Source: Clostridiales bacterium
GTDB lineage: Bacteria; Bacillota; Clostridia; Lachnospirales; WQUN01
DNA: 60,908 nucleotides
NCBI GenBank assembly: GCA_031270945.1
Contig: JAISWZ010000224.1
Location: 1 to 60,908, forward strand
Reading direction: 5' to 3'
The notes beneath the pieces are model-generated. The model ran no database searches and was not told the origin of the DNA. It saw only the letters and a program-made list of their open reading frames with translations. A program made the translations under genes and the position numbers. Below, in pieces: positions 8,119 to 17,310 of this stretch (its first letter is position 1; each line of letters opens with the position of its first letter).

Positions 8119-9813
8119 ATGGTATCACGTAGAAAGCTAGGCGATGTTCTTCTCAGCCTAAGCATGGTAACGGAAGAGCAGCTGTACAGATGCTTGCAAT
8201 TGCAAACCGTTAATCACATGAAGCTCGGTGAGATTCTAATAGCTGAGGGCTACCTGCAAAAGGAGCAGCTTAATTCGGTTCTAGAATTTCAATTCGGCGT
8301 CCCGTTTGCCGACTTGAGCATGATCGACATTAATCCAGCCATCCCAAAGCTTATAAGCGAGCATCTGGCGCGAAGGCACGGAATTATTCCAATCAAGCTT
8401 GAAAACAACGTTCTCACGGTAGCTATGGCTGACCCTTTCGACATTGTTGCGAGAGATGACGTCAAAATTGTGACAGGCTATCAAACTGTCGCAATCATGA
8501 GCCCGATTGAGGACATAAACCAAGCGATCAACCAATACTACGACTCATCTGAGGTTGTCCAAAAGACAATCGAGGAAATGAAGCAAACCGATTTTGTTGA
8601 CGACAGGGATGACCTCCTCAAGAAGCAAGAGCAAGAAAGCGAAGAGGAAATCGCCAAGGCTCCTGTAGTCAGGATCGTCAATACAATCATGCTTCATGCC
8701 ATCAACTTGAAAGCAAGCGACATTCACATTGAAGCTTTCGAAAAGGCTTCAGTTATCCGCTGCCGTATTGACGGCGAGCTCAAAGAGCTCATGAGGCTTC
8801 CAAAATCCTCTCACGCTGCTGTCATAACAAGAATCAAGATACTTGGCGGCATGGATATAGCTGAAACCAGAAAGCCTCAAGACGGCAGAATAGAATCAGT
8901 GATAGATGGCGTCAGCATAGACATGCGTATTTCAATTCTCCCTACGGTAAATGGCGAAAAAGTGGTCATAAGAATACTGCGGGGATCAAGCATTCTGGTT
9001 ACAAAGGAGCAGCTGGGGTTCACGAGCCATAACATCGGCTTGTTCAACCAAGTCATCAAGTCTCCCGAAGGCATCATCCTTTTGACGGGCCCTACTGGAA
9101 GCGGAAAAACCACTACCTTGTACACTGTTCTGAGAGAGCTCAACAAGCCGTCAGTCAATATAATCACTGTTGAGGATCCGGTTGAGTACAAGCTTGAGGG
9201 CGTAAACCAAGTTCAGGTTAACGCAAGAGCGGGCTTGACCTTCGCTACAGGGCTTCGATCAATACTGCGCCAAGATCCAGACATAGTCATGGTCGGTGAG
9301 ATCCGTGACACCGAGACTGCTGAGATTGCGGTTAGGGCAGCTATAACAGGACATCTAGTCCTTTCAACATTACATACGAATGATGCAGTCAGCTCCATAT
9401 CCAGGCTTATTGATATGGGATGCGAGCCTTTCATGGTTTCAACTTCTCTTAAGGGCGTGGTGGCCCAGCGTCTTGTAAGGCGCATATGCCCGCGTTGCGT
9501 TACCCAGCGCACTTCCACCCAGGAAGAGATGATGATATTAGGCATGAACCAACCGGTCACGCTGTGCATGGGGAAAGGCTGCAACAATTGCGGCAATTCA
9601 GGATATTCAGGAAGGCAAGGAATACACGAGATACTTTTGCTTGACAGAGAATTGCGATCCATGATAAACCGTCACGCTACAGCGGATGAGATAAAGGAGC
9701 GAGCCAGACAAAAAGGCATGCGAACTTTGGCTGATTCTGCTAGAGATCTTGTTCTTGAAGGCAGAACAACGCTGGAGGAAATGGTCAGAGTGGCGTTCAG
9801 CTTAGACGAATAG
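8119..9813 (+). CDS. pilB: Type IV pilus assembly ATPase PilB
   Basis: Hexameric cytoplasmic ATPase that powers pilus extension with PilC. The 564-residue protein has an N-terminal GspE/MshE-type domain, then the secretion-ATPase core with Walker A GPTGSGKT (about 324-331), Asp and His boxes, and Walker B DPDIVMVGE (about 387-395). A tetracysteine zinc site, C457-P-R-C and C488-N-N-C, is characteristic of extension ATPases and absent from PilT. I chose ATG 8119 because AAAGGGAG precedes it; ATG 8095 is in frame with no ribosome site. It is followed 21 bp later by pilT. An 8-bp inverted repeat just upstream (8058-8100) could affect expression. Confidence 0.97.
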   Translation: MVSRRKLGDVLLSLSMVTEEQLYRCLQLQTVNHMKLGEILIAEGYLQKEQLNSVLEFQFGVPFADLSMIDINPAIPKLISEHLARRHGIIPIKLENNVLTVAMADPFDIVARDDVKIVTGYQTVAIMSPIEDINQAINQYYDSSEVVQKTIEEMKQTDFVDDRDDLLKKQEQESEEEIAKAPVVRIVNTIMLHAINLKASDIHIEAFEKASVIRCRIDGELKELMRLPKSSHAAVITRIKILGGMDIAETRKPQDGRIESVIDGVSIDMRISILPTVNGEKVVIRILRGSSILVTKEQLGFTSHNIGLFNQVIKSPEGIILLTGPTGSGKTTTLYTVLRELNKPSVNIITVEDPVEYKLEGVNQVQVNARAGLTFATGLRSILRQDPDIVMVGEIRDTETAEIAVRAAITGHLVLSTLHTNDAVSSISRLIDMGCEPFMVSTSLKGVVAQRLVRRICPRCVTQRTSTQEEMMILGMNQPVTLCMGKGCNNCGNSGYSGRQGIHEILLLDRELRSMINRHATADEIKERARQKGMRTLADSARDLVLEGRTTLEEMVRVAFSLDE

Positions 9814-9834
9814 CCATGTGAAAGGATGTAAGCC

Positions 9835-10911
9835 ATGCATGTAAACGACTTGTTGTCAGCGGCTGTTTCTGGCGGAGCTTCAGATATCCATATAACTGCG
9901 GGAATCGGGGCTATTGCCAGAATTCATGGCAAGCTTGTAAAAATGAGTGATAGAGCCTTCACCGGCGAGGATACTTTGAATTTTGTCCGGCAAGTATTGA
10001 CTGAAAGAGAGCTGAAAGCGTTCGCGGAAATTGGCGAGTACGACTGCTCCTATTCAATAAATGGCCTATCAAGGTTCCGTGTAAATGTTTACCGCCAAAG
10101 AGACACCTGCTCAATAGCGTTTCGCGTCATCGCTGATCGCATACCTACTATTGACGAGCTGGGTCTTCCACCTGTGCTGAAGGATCTCACAAAAAAGCCT
10201 CGCGGCTTGATTCTTGTTACCGGGCCTACAGGAAGCGGAAAGTCCACTACCCTGGCGGCAATGATTGACCATATGAATCTCACAAAAAACTGCCACATAA
10301 TCACTATAGAAGATCCAATTGAGTATTTGCACAAGCACAAGAAATGCGTTGTCAACCAGCGCCAAGTTGGAAGAGATTCCATTAGCTTCAGCAACGCTCT
10401 CAGAAGCGCGTTGCGCCAAGATCCAGATGTAATTCTGATAGGAGAGATGCGAGATCTAGAAACTATATCCATTGCCTTGACAGCGGCTGAAACAGGACAT
10501 CTAGTGTTATCCACCTTGCATACCATTGGCGCAGCGAAAACCGTGGACAGGATTATTGACGTATTCTTGCCCAGCCAGCAGCCGCAGATAAGAGTTCAGC
10601 TCGCATCTGTTATTGAGGCTGTTGTGTCCCAGCAAATTCTGCCTCGTTCTGACGTGGCGGGCCGCATAGCGGCCTTTGAGATAATGATAGCCACAACCCC
10701 GATTCGCACTCTTATTCGAGAAGGAAAGACGCACCAAATGCAAACTGTAATGCAAACAGCCGCGCGCGACAATATGCTCACAATGGACAACTCTTTGCTC
10801 GAGCTGTATTGGAGAGGCGCGATAAGCTTGGATGAGCTTATGGAAAGATGCGTGGACAGCGACATTGTGTCTAGGCAGCTTGGCAAGCTCAAGAGCGAGG
10901 TGGCCCATTGA
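9835..10911 (+). CDS. pilT: Type IV pilus retraction ATPase PilT
   Basis: Hexameric ATPase that depolymerises the pilus and drives twitching. The 358-residue length is normal. It has the N-terminal PAS-like domain (starting SGGASDIHI), Walker A GPTGSGKS (about 129-136), Walker B DPDVILIGEMRD (about 196-207), and near the C-terminus TTPIRTLIREGKTHQM, which matches the AIRNLIRE retraction motif with two changes. The zinc site of PilB is absent, as expected. An AAAGGA ribosome site precedes the ATG. It overlaps the pilC start by 4 nt, so translation is probably coupled. Confidence 0.96.
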   Translation: MHVNDLLSAAVSGGASDIHITAGIGAIARIHGKLVKMSDRAFTGEDTLNFVRQVLTERELKAFAEIGEYDCSYSINGLSRFRVNVYRQRDTCSIAFRVIADRIPTIDELGLPPVLKDLTKKPRGLILVTGPTGSGKSTTLAAMIDHMNLTKNCHIITIEDPIEYLHKHKKCVVNQRQVGRDSISFSNALRSALRQDPDVILIGEMRDLETISIALTAAETGHLVLSTLHTIGAAKTVDRIIDVFLPSQQPQIRVQLASVIEAVVSQQILPRSDVAGRIAAFEIMIATTPIRTLIREGKTHQMQTVMQTAARDNMLTMDNSLLELYWRGAISLDELMERCVDSDIVSRQLGKLKSEVAH

Positions 10912-12113
10912 ACTTTAAGTATAAAGCAGTTGACGCCAGCGGCCAAATCTTGATTGGCGCATTGACAGCCACCAGCGAATCAGAAGCCATAAATCTTGTA
11001 CGTGGAAGAAAGCTTCGCTTGATACAGCTTGATGTCGAAGACGATAAGCCAAAGGATATAGAAATTCCTTTTTTTCAGGCTAAAGTCAAGATTTCCGACA
11101 TAAGCATGTTTTGCAAGCAGCTTTCCACCATGCTCAAAGCTGGTGTGCCCTTAAGCCGCGCCCTGGACATTCAAACAGCGCAAACAGTAAACAAGGTTCT
11201 TATGAATGCCATTGTTCAGGTTTCATCTTACATTAAGCAAGGCATGCCGCTTTCCAAAGCCATGAGGCAATTCCCAAACATTTTTCCGCTATTGCTGCTG
11301 AACATGATTGAGGCTGGCGAGTTGACAGGAAAGCTTGACGAAGTTTTGGCTTCCATGCATGTCCACTACGACAAGGAAAACAAGTTGAACAACAGGATTC
11401 AAGGCGCCATGATCTATCCTATGGTCTTGGGCGGCCTTACAATCGGAATCGTTATACTTATGCTTACATTTGTTATGCCTATGTTCGCCTCAATGTTCAC
11501 CTCGATAGAGCTTCCTTTGCCAACACGAATTCTTCTGGGTTTAAGCGATTCCCTTCGAGGATTCTGGTATATATACATTATTGTAATTGTCGGATTGATA
11601 ATTGGCTTCAGGATGTTTGTTCAATCCAATGGCGGAAGGCATGTCTATGATCAGATAAAGCTTAGCATTCCCAAGATCAAGGGATTGATGATTTCCATTG
11701 TTACAGCAAGGTTCACAAGGACGCTTTCGACGCTTTTGTCTAGCGGCATCTCGATTATTAAAGCTTTGGAATCATCGGCTGAGATAACAAACAATGTTAT
11801 TGTTATTGATTCAATGGCCGGAGTTATTAACGATGTTAAAAAGGGCGTTTCTCTAAGCTCGCTCTTGAGGAAATCGCAGATTTTCCCGCCTATGATGGTA
11901 TCCATGCTCAGTGTCGGAGAAGAAACTGGTTCAATTGACGAAATGCTTTCCAAAACAGCGGATTATTACGATGAAGAGCTTGACACAGCGCTAAGTAGGC
12001 TCGTCGCTTTGCTGGAGCCTATGATGATACTGTTCATGGGTGTTGCAGTAGGCTTGATAGTTGTCGCCATGTATCTGCCCATGTTCGAAATGTTTAATGC
12101 AATGGAATTTTAG
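10908..12113 (+). CDS. pilC: Type IV pilus inner-membrane platform PilC
   Basis: Polytopic membrane platform protein that links the motor ATPases to pilin assembly. The 401-residue protein shows the duplicated T2SSF domain: first half about residues 60-190 (SDISMFCKQLSTMLKAGVPL), second half about 265-390 (TARFTRTLSTLLSSGISI), with membrane segments about 165-195, 215-240 and 370-395. The start is TTG 10908, inside the TTGA shared with the pilT stop. It is the last of three tightly packed motor genes; a 163-bp gap separates it from the pilin gene. Confidence 0.96.
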   Translation: MNFKYKAVDASGQILIGALTATSESEAINLVRGRKLRLIQLDVEDDKPKDIEIPFFQAKVKISDISMFCKQLSTMLKAGVPLSRALDIQTAQTVNKVLMNAIVQVSSYIKQGMPLSKAMRQFPNIFPLLLLNMIEAGELTGKLDEVLASMHVHYDKENKLNNRIQGAMIYPMVLGGLTIGIVILMLTFVMPMFASMFTSIELPLPTRILLGLSDSLRGFWYIYIIVIVGLIIGFRMFVQSNGGRHVYDQIKLSIPKIKGLMISIVTARFTRTLSTLLSSGISIIKALESSAEITNNVIVIDSMAGVINDVKKGVSLSSLLRKSQIFPPMMVSMLSVGEETGSIDEMLSKTADYYDEELDTALSRLVALLEPMMILFMGVAVGLIVVAMYLPMFEMFNAMEF

Positions 12114-12276
12114 CGATATGTATTTGCAGATTCTTTTGGTTGTGCTCATTGAGCCGCGAACGCGGTCTCCGGGGGGAGGCATTTTCAAGAGGTTTGCAAT
12201 ATATATAAATGCACCACTTAGCAACTTTCAAGACATTAAAACAAATTTGAAGTTAAACTAGAGGAGGATTTATTTT
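12114..12276 (+). promoter_or_regulatory. pilC-pilA intergenic leader
   Basis: Holds a short hairpin (CCGCG AA CGCGG, 12154-12165, extendable through GAG/CTC) that may slow or process the upstream transcript, then AT-rich sequence including TATATATAAAT near 12200 that could serve as a promoter for the pilin gene, and AGGAGG 9 nt before its ATG. This would let the major pilin be made in excess over the motor proteins. Confidence 0.4.
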
Positions 12277-12648
12277 ATGAAATTGAGAAAAGGTTTCACC
12301 CTTGTCGAACTCCTGGTAGTTGTGGCGATCATCGGTATCCTCATAACTATCGCGGTTCCGCGCTTCATGACCATGACCGCCGGCTCCAAGAAAGCTGCTC
12401 TCCAGGCTAACCACCGTATCATCATATCGGCTGTCACAATGTACATGGCCGATCACAGCGGCAAGTTTCCTGCAACGATAGCCGATATAGACGCCTATCT
12501 TCCACCTTCAGCAACGGCAGGGAAAACAGGCTTAGCTGCTCTTGAAGGAAACCCAGATGATTCAAAATACGAGTTGGTTATTGCTGATAGGACGTTAAAG
12601 TCATCGCTTACAGATCCTAAAATAGATTATGAGTACAAATTCGACTAG
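12277..12648 (+). CDS. pilA: Type IV major pilin (PilA-like)
   Basis: Short prepilin of 123 residues. A 6-residue leader, MKLRKG, precedes the processed sequence FTLVELLVVVAIIGILI, with Glu at mature position 5, the classic class III leader recognised by PilD. The hydrophobic helix runs to about residue 30 and is followed by an amphipathic stretch and a small soluble domain of about 85 residues with no cysteines, so no disulfide-bonded D-loop. Small size, the strong AGGAGG site and position after pilC make it the best candidate for the major subunit. A strong terminator follows about 170 bp downstream. It could instead be a pseudopilin of a competence-type filament. Confidence 0.9.
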   Translation: MKLRKGFTLVELLVVVAIIGILITIAVPRFMTMTAGSKKAALQANHRIIISAVTMYMADHSGKFPATIADIDAYLPPSATAGKTGLAALEGNPDDSKYELVIADRTLKSSLTDPKIDYEYKFD

Positions 12649-12817
12649 CAATCAACTTTTCATCACCCTTTAAACTCATAAGAATCATTCCATCACCATC
12701 TATAATAAACAATTTAAATTAGCGCAATATAAAATTCGCATAAGAATGTTCGCGCGTGATGGATGTGTCCACTTAATGCCAATTCAAAATACAACAAACT
12801 ATTAATTATTAAACCTG

Positions 12818-12848
12818 AGAACCGGCATGGTTAAGCCTTGCCGGTTCT
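12818..12848 (+). terminator. Rho-independent terminator after pilA
   Basis: AGAACCGGCA (12818-12827) pairs with TGCCGGTTCT (12839-12848) around an 11-nt loop that can pair further, followed by TCTTCC. It separates the major pilin from the minor pilin genes. Confidence 0.8.
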
Positions 12849-12875
12849 TCTTCCATAACGGCAGGAGTTGGTTCA

Positions 12876-13397
12876 ATGAGTTCAAAACTCCGCAAAGGAG
12901 CAGCCCTTCCAATAGTAATAGTCACATTTGCTGTTATAACATTAATCTCAGGTGTCTCATACCAATTGTTTAGGGCTAATCTTTCTCAAATTGTGCAACA
13001 AGAGAAAAACTTGCAAGCGTACTACAACATGTTGTCAGGCATAGAAATAGCTACTGGAGCGCTTTTTACAGATGCTATAAATCCATATTATGACCCCAGT
13101 CTTCCCTATGATGAGAAAAACATTCTTACACATGATGTAGCAACTTTAATAGAAATGTTTCAACTAAAATCTTCAGCGATAGGCCCCTTTGAACATCTTG
13201 ACATTGAGCTTCCTACTGGAAAAGTCTCTGTAAAAATAAGTTACGACAATGCTAAGCCAGGCAGTACATTAGAATGGATTCACATTGAGTCGGATGCAAC
13301 CTATACAGACGCTGCAGGCGTTGAATTCAAGCAAAAAGGAAACGTCTGGTATCAAATGGCAAATCCCTATCTATATGAGCATGATCTAGGAAATTAG
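12876..13397 (+). CDS. PilX/GspK-like minor pilin, tentative
   Basis: A 173-residue protein with a pilin-like start: leader MSSKLRKG, then AALPIVIVTFAVITLISG and a helix continuing to about residue 45. It lacks the Glu at mature position 5, as GspK-type pseudopilins do, and the AAL start recalls PilX N-termini. The rest is a soluble domain with no motif I recognise. It lies 17 bp upstream of the vWA pilin gene, so the two are probably co-transcribed. In other pili a subunit lacking Glu5 caps the tip complex; that role here is inference. Confidence 0.65.
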   Translation: MSSKLRKGAALPIVIVTFAVITLISGVSYQLFRANLSQIVQQEKNLQAYYNMLSGIEIATGALFTDAINPYYDPSLPYDEKNILTHDVATLIEMFQLKSSAIGPFEHLDIELPTGKVSVKISYDNAKPGSTLEWIHIESDATYTDAAGVEFKQKGNVWYQMANPYLYEHDLGN

Positions 13398-13414
13398 TTT
13401 AGGAGAGGAGCAAT

Positions 13415-14881
13415 ATGCGGTTCAAAAGAGCTTTCACCTTGGTCGAGATGATAATTTCTGTATCCTTGCTAGGACTCGTTTTTATATTTGCAACGAATTT
13501 GCTGGACTTGGGTGCCAGAGCCATCGGTACTTCAAGCAAAGAATATGATGTTCAATCAGGCGCAAGGCTCGCGGCGTCAACTGCCATAAATAAAATTCGC
13601 TATTCAAAAACCATATTCACAATACCGAAATCAAGCTTTAGACCAGATAATCTTTCGGTTAATTGGGATTATTTCGGTGTCGAGGATGTTGTTCTCGAAG
13701 ATGGTTCACCTGCAAGCCAAATTGTGCAATATACTTGGAACACCACTAACAAAGTTCATGACAAAACAGTTCTTGTTCAACCAAGGTCAGACATTCAATA
13801 TGATCTTTCATTCAAAAAAGAGTTTTCTATTGATGCTGAAGGAAAATTGAGCGAGTCAAAATTAATGAGTTACAACGTTGTGAGCCATGTAAAAAGCGCA
13901 GATCAATCAGCTCCCGACTATAAGGGATACGTCGAAATCCATGGCGAGGCTGTAGCAAATAATGCGCTTCAGGTCATCGAAGGGACTACAGACGTTGATG
14001 TGGCTACTGCAATAGCTTATCGCAATGAAGATAAGCCTTTGTCGTTTGTCGCTCATATTGCTATGATTCTCGATAATTCAGGCAGCATGACAGACCGAAT
14101 GGGCAGCACTACCAGAGAAGCAGCAATGAAGTACGCCGCTGAAGAAATGATCAATAAAATTGCGGCTTATGATAACATTGCCATTTCTCTTATTCCGTTC
14201 TCATATTCAGCTAACAATCCTGGCAGTTTCTTTAGGCCATCTCTTGAAGGCGCTAATTTAAAGAACCAAATAAGGAACTTAACAATGGACGGCCCCACTA
14301 ATACTGGTGACGCAATCCGACGCGCTTATTATCAGCTTTTGGAGCAGGGCAAAAGAGTCGCTCCAGCTATTCCTGCAAATTACGTAATCCTTGTGGTTGA
14401 TGGAGATACTACGGCATGCACAGTATCTCCTGCATGGACGGAAGATAAGCTTAGAACTGAGGGGCCTCCAACAGAAGCCAATCACTACCTTGGCGATGGC
14501 GATATAAAGGATCCAAAGAATTTTATTATGACGTATATCTACGCTGATGGAAGTGCGCCGTGGTTTTATATACCATACTACTCAGTTCCGGGTGTTAAAT
14601 ACGAATCTCAAATAGCTGGAGACGGAGTTTATCAACTGTCCTTTACAGACACTTATGTAACAAAAACTGGCAATATGATGAGGGGTTTCGCAAAGCCATA
14701 TATTGTAGCCTTATCCGAGAACGTTTCGACACATGGTCTTAATACTATCGTGGATGCTATGGACGCGCCTCCAGAAAGCGTATTTCGCGCAGATGACGCA
14801 GAAGCTCTTGAAAACGCCTTTGAAGAAATTAGAGACCTTATCCTGCAAGACTTCTGGTTTTTGAATGGTCCTCAAATATAG
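13415..14881 (+). CDS. Modular type IV pilin with von Willebrand A domain
   Basis: A 488-residue prepilin. The leader MRFKRA is followed by FTLVEMIISVSLLGLVFIFA with Glu5; the residue before the cleavage site is Ala rather than Gly. A pilin-like region (to about 205) precedes a vWA domain with a full MIDAS metal site: DNSGS (220-224), the Thr in GPTNTGDA (about 293-300) and Asp in VVDGD (about 329). vWA domains bind protein ligands through this metal. Streptococcus sanguinis PilB is a known monoderm pilin with a vWA module that acts as an adhesin; by analogy this subunit would sit at or near the pilus tip. The ribosome site is AGGAGAGG. The next gene is another modular pilin. Confidence 0.88.
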   Translation: MRFKRAFTLVEMIISVSLLGLVFIFATNLLDLGARAIGTSSKEYDVQSGARLAASTAINKIRYSKTIFTIPKSSFRPDNLSVNWDYFGVEDVVLEDGSPASQIVQYTWNTTNKVHDKTVLVQPRSDIQYDLSFKKEFSIDAEGKLSESKLMSYNVVSHVKSADQSAPDYKGYVEIHGEAVANNALQVIEGTTDVDVATAIAYRNEDKPLSFVAHIAMILDNSGSMTDRMGSTTREAAMKYAAEEMINKIAAYDNIAISLIPFSYSANNPGSFFRPSLEGANLKNQIRNLTMDGPTNTGDAIRRAYYQLLEQGKRVAPAIPANYVILVVDGDTTACTVSPAWTEDKLRTEGPPTEANHYLGDGDIKDPKNFIMTYIYADGSAPWFYIPYYSVPGVKYESQIAGDGVYQLSFTDTYVTKTGNMMRGFAKPYIVALSENVSTHGLNTIVDAMDAPPESVFRADDAEALENAFEEIRDLILQDFWFLNGPQI

Positions 14882-14914
14882 CGCTTTCAGTAAACAGAAT
14901 AACCACAATGCTTT

Positions 14915-14947
14915 GTGCATATCGTCGAGTCCAAGATATGCTCTAAA
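14915..14947. repeat. Remnant palindromic repeat ends
   Basis: GTGCATATCG and AAGATATGCTCTAAA occur only about 10 nt apart, as if a family member had lost its interior. Confidence 0.4.
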
Positions 14948-15006
14948 TAATCTCTGAGCTTTCGCATTCATGAATTATTGAAGCGAAAACTTCGGGGGGG
15001 TGTGTA

Positions 15007-16383
15007 ATGAAGCTGCAAAAGGGCATGACCTTGATTGAAGTTGTCATCGCCGTATCACTTCTCACTCTGATTACCCTCATGTTTACATCTGGAATTATGG
15101 ATCAAATTTCGCTTATGAAAAGAGCTCGGGCGTTGACTGAAAACACCTTCACAACATCCAAGAGCCTCGAAAGCGAACTCCAAAAATTGAGGGAAGATCC
15201 TGCAAGCACTGGAGTTGTCGCACAGACATTTACGTTGTTTCAAGGAGATCCTATTGGCGAGAGGACAGTTGCATATTATCCTGTCGAGTTAGCTGTAAAC
15301 GATTTACAAGGCAATTTGACTGACAAAAAACTCTATTCTGTTATTGCTGCGGAGCAGGTTCCAGGCGCTGAGGTTCCTGAAATTCTAACTTGCGTAACAA
15401 ATTTAACTAAAAACGGTTTACCTATTACCGAAGGCGGCACCTATGTCAACAGCGACTATGTCTACGTCGATATTGATCTAACTTATGGGCGTCCGGATGT
15501 GCTTTTGTTGACCAAATATCAATGGTATGTTTCAAATCTTGGATTTCCTATTCCTTATAACAATGTAGAACCTGATGATTGGGCATTTGAACTTAAATGC
15601 CCTCAATTTCCTGATGACTATTATCTCATACCAAACATGAGCCTGGACGAATTAAATATAACTTCAAACATGGCTGGCAGGCATATTGTCTGTGCTTCGA
15701 CTCCTTCCTCTTTGGTCGGTAAATTAGGTATATCTTATCTTTCGGAACCTAAGTACATTTACGGACTGCCTGTATTTACCAATCTTCTTGGTCACTGGGA
15801 CGCATCTCTTATCCCTGGTGGTTCAATGGCTGAAGAACTGGATAATTGGTTCGATATAACTGACATAAAAATAAAGGCTAATACAGATGGCACTACGAAG
15901 CCTATAGTGAAGGCTACAGAATTTCCGAAGCTTCCTGGCAAGGAAAAACCGATTATAGCTAAAAGTGTGAGTTTTCAAAACTTAAGTAAAATGACTGTCG
16001 TTTATCCCTTCAACGTGGGTGCTGGTGCCAATTTTACGATGTTTGCTGTAGCCAGATCGATTGATGGCATGGGAGGAGGCACAATAATCTCAAACGGCTC
16101 AGCTTGGGCGTTTGACTTATCCACCTTTACAGGCGTTTCTGATAATGAATGGAATGTTTTTGCCATAAATTCAAACGGTAAAAGGACGATAGGCAAGGAT
16201 GCCAATACATCCGGAAATGATGATCCAGTTGGAGACCTCGTAGGCGCGAGCGGTACAAAGTTAGGCGGAAATGAAGTTGAAGTGGCAGAACTTATTGTTT
16301 ATAGCAACGTGATGTCATCTACATCTTCCCAATGGAAACAAATAACAAAATATTTGGGAGAAAAGTATAACATTGGCGGATGA
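15007..16383 (+). CDS. Modular type IV pilin with LamG/ConA-like domain
   Basis: A 458-residue prepilin. The leader MKLQKG precedes MTLIEVVIAVSLLTLITLMF with Glu5. The middle region (about 40-255) is unrecognised. The C-terminal about 200 residues look like a concanavalin-type jelly roll (LamG_3-like): HWDAS near the start, FTMFAVARS in the core, and a typical closing segment, EVAELIVYSNVMSS, then a helix ending KYLGEKYNI. Such domains bind carbohydrates. S. sanguinis PilC, the partner of the vWA pilin PilB, also carries a lectin-like module, which supports an adhesive role. The domain assignment rests on pattern only. Start ATG 15007 follows GGGGGG. It is the last gene before a 1.5-kb repeat array. 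Confidence 0.82.
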   Translation: MKLQKGMTLIEVVIAVSLLTLITLMFTSGIMDQISLMKRARALTENTFTTSKSLESELQKLREDPASTGVVAQTFTLFQGDPIGERTVAYYPVELAVNDLQGNLTDKKLYSVIAAEQVPGAEVPEILTCVTNLTKNGLPITEGGTYVNSDYVYVDIDLTYGRPDVLLLTKYQWYVSNLGFPIPYNNVEPDDWAFELKCPQFPDDYYLIPNMSLDELNITSNMAGRHIVCASTPSSLVGKLGISYLSEPKYIYGLPVFTNLLGHWDASLIPGGSMAEELDNWFDITDIKIKANTDGTTKPIVKATEFPKLPGKEKPIIAKSVSFQNLSKMTVVYPFNVGAGANFTMFAVARSIDGMGGGTIISNGSAWAFDLSTFTGVSDNEWNVFAINSNGKRTIGKDANTSGNDDPVGDLVGASGTKLGGNEVEVAELIVYSNVMSSTSSQWKQITKYLGEKYNIGG

Positions 16384-16404
16384 TAGCAAGCAAATAGAAG
16401 CCTC

Positions 16405-16537
16405 TAAGAGCATATCCCAAAATTCTGAAATGTCACCGGAAATATCTGGGTATGCTTCAAATAGTTTGCTCGGGCTTCTGCGAGCAAACACCCGGATTTT
16501 TCCTGTGCCTCGGATATAATTTGGGGATATGCTCTAA
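16405..16537. repeat. Palindromic repeat, array copy A (long form)
   Basis: Ends TAAGAGCATATCCCAAAATT and TAATTTGGGGATATGCTCTAA. Contains the inner GTTTGCTCG / CGAGCAAAC hairpin. About 133 bp. Confidence 0.85.
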
Positions 16538-16570
16538 GCGCGTTTATACTCACGAGCGAAAACATCAGTA

Positions 16571-16664
16571 AGTGCATATCCCAAAATTCCCTAATATGGA
16601 GGAAAATGTGATGCTTTAACGCATTACTTTTCCGAACCCTATAATTAGTTTTGGATATGCTCCA
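16571..16664. repeat. Palindromic repeat, array copy B
   Basis: Ends AGTGCATATCCCAAAATTCC and TTAGTTTTGGATATGCTCC; interior GATGCTTTAACGCATTACTTTT. About 94 bp. Confidence 0.8.
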
Positions 16665-16721
16665 AATTAAATATTTTGTTTTCGTTCGTGAGTATAATTC
16701 AATTGGAGAAAAAAGCGCAAT

Positions 16722-16826
16722 GGTGCATATCCCAAAATTCCTGCAGTGGCGACGGAACAGGCATGCGTTGCTTTAACGCGTGGCTTTTTCATCGCCCAAA
16801 AAGTAATTTTGGGATATGCACTTAAG
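16722..16826. repeat. Palindromic repeat, array copy C
   Basis: Ends GGTGCATATCCCAAAATTCC and TAATTTTGGGATATGCACTT. About 105 bp. Confidence 0.82.
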
Positions 16827-16857
16827 TGTATACCCCAGGCTTGGATTGAGCCTCTTC

Positions 16858-16884
16858 GAGCCTCGGTTGTTTCATCCGGGGCTC
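16858..16884 (+). terminator. Possible terminator hairpin in the repeat array
   Basis: GAGCCTCGG pairs with CCGGGGCTC (one T-G pair) around a 9-nt loop and is followed by TTTGTT. It could end transcripts from the pilin genes, about 475 bp upstream. Confidence 0.4.
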
Positions 16885-16890
16885 TTTGTT

Positions 16891-17013
16891 AAGGGGATAT
16901 CCCAAAAACGCTCGCTAGTAGCAAAAAACGTCAAAAAGTCCTGCGAACGCTTAACGCAGGACTTTTCCGAGCCATGAATTTGCCTGTAGCATCAATTTGG
17001 AAATGCATATATG
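16891..17013. repeat. Diverged palindromic repeat, array copy D
   Basis: Left end AAGGGGATATCCCAAAAACG; interior arms AAAGTCCTGCG / CGCAGGACTTTTCC are well kept; the right end (ATCAATTTGGAAATGCATAT) is worn. Confidence 0.55.
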
Positions 17014-17166
17014 CGCTGAATTTGGGCATACGAATATTAAAGATATTTGTGTATGCCTTAAGCCGCTTTCTGTTGCCAGCTCTTTGGGCTTTTGTTTGAA
17101 AGTCCCTGAGCTCATATACCGACGAGCTTTTGTTGAATAAAGCATGTCCATATTTCATTGCAAACC

Positions 17167-17197
17167 GGGCCTTGGAACGCTTCCACTAGGCCCTTTC
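17167..17197 (+). terminator. Terminator-like hairpin in the repeat array
   Basis: GGGCCTTGGAA and TTCCA...AGGCCC form a stem with a 2-nt bulge and a CGC loop, followed by TTTCT. Confidence 0.5.
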
Positions 17198-17310
17198 TAA
17201 ACGCCTGATTTGACTATGTGTGCCATAGATCCCCTTCAATCATTAGGCAACCGTATAACTCGTTCAATCGGTCTAGAGATTAGGCCTCGAACGAAAAGAG
17301 CTGACATTTC

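Noticed and set aside
16931-17158. 75-codon minus-strand frame inside the repeat array
   Set aside because: Overlaps a repeat copy, lacks a ribosome site, and the translation matches no family I know.
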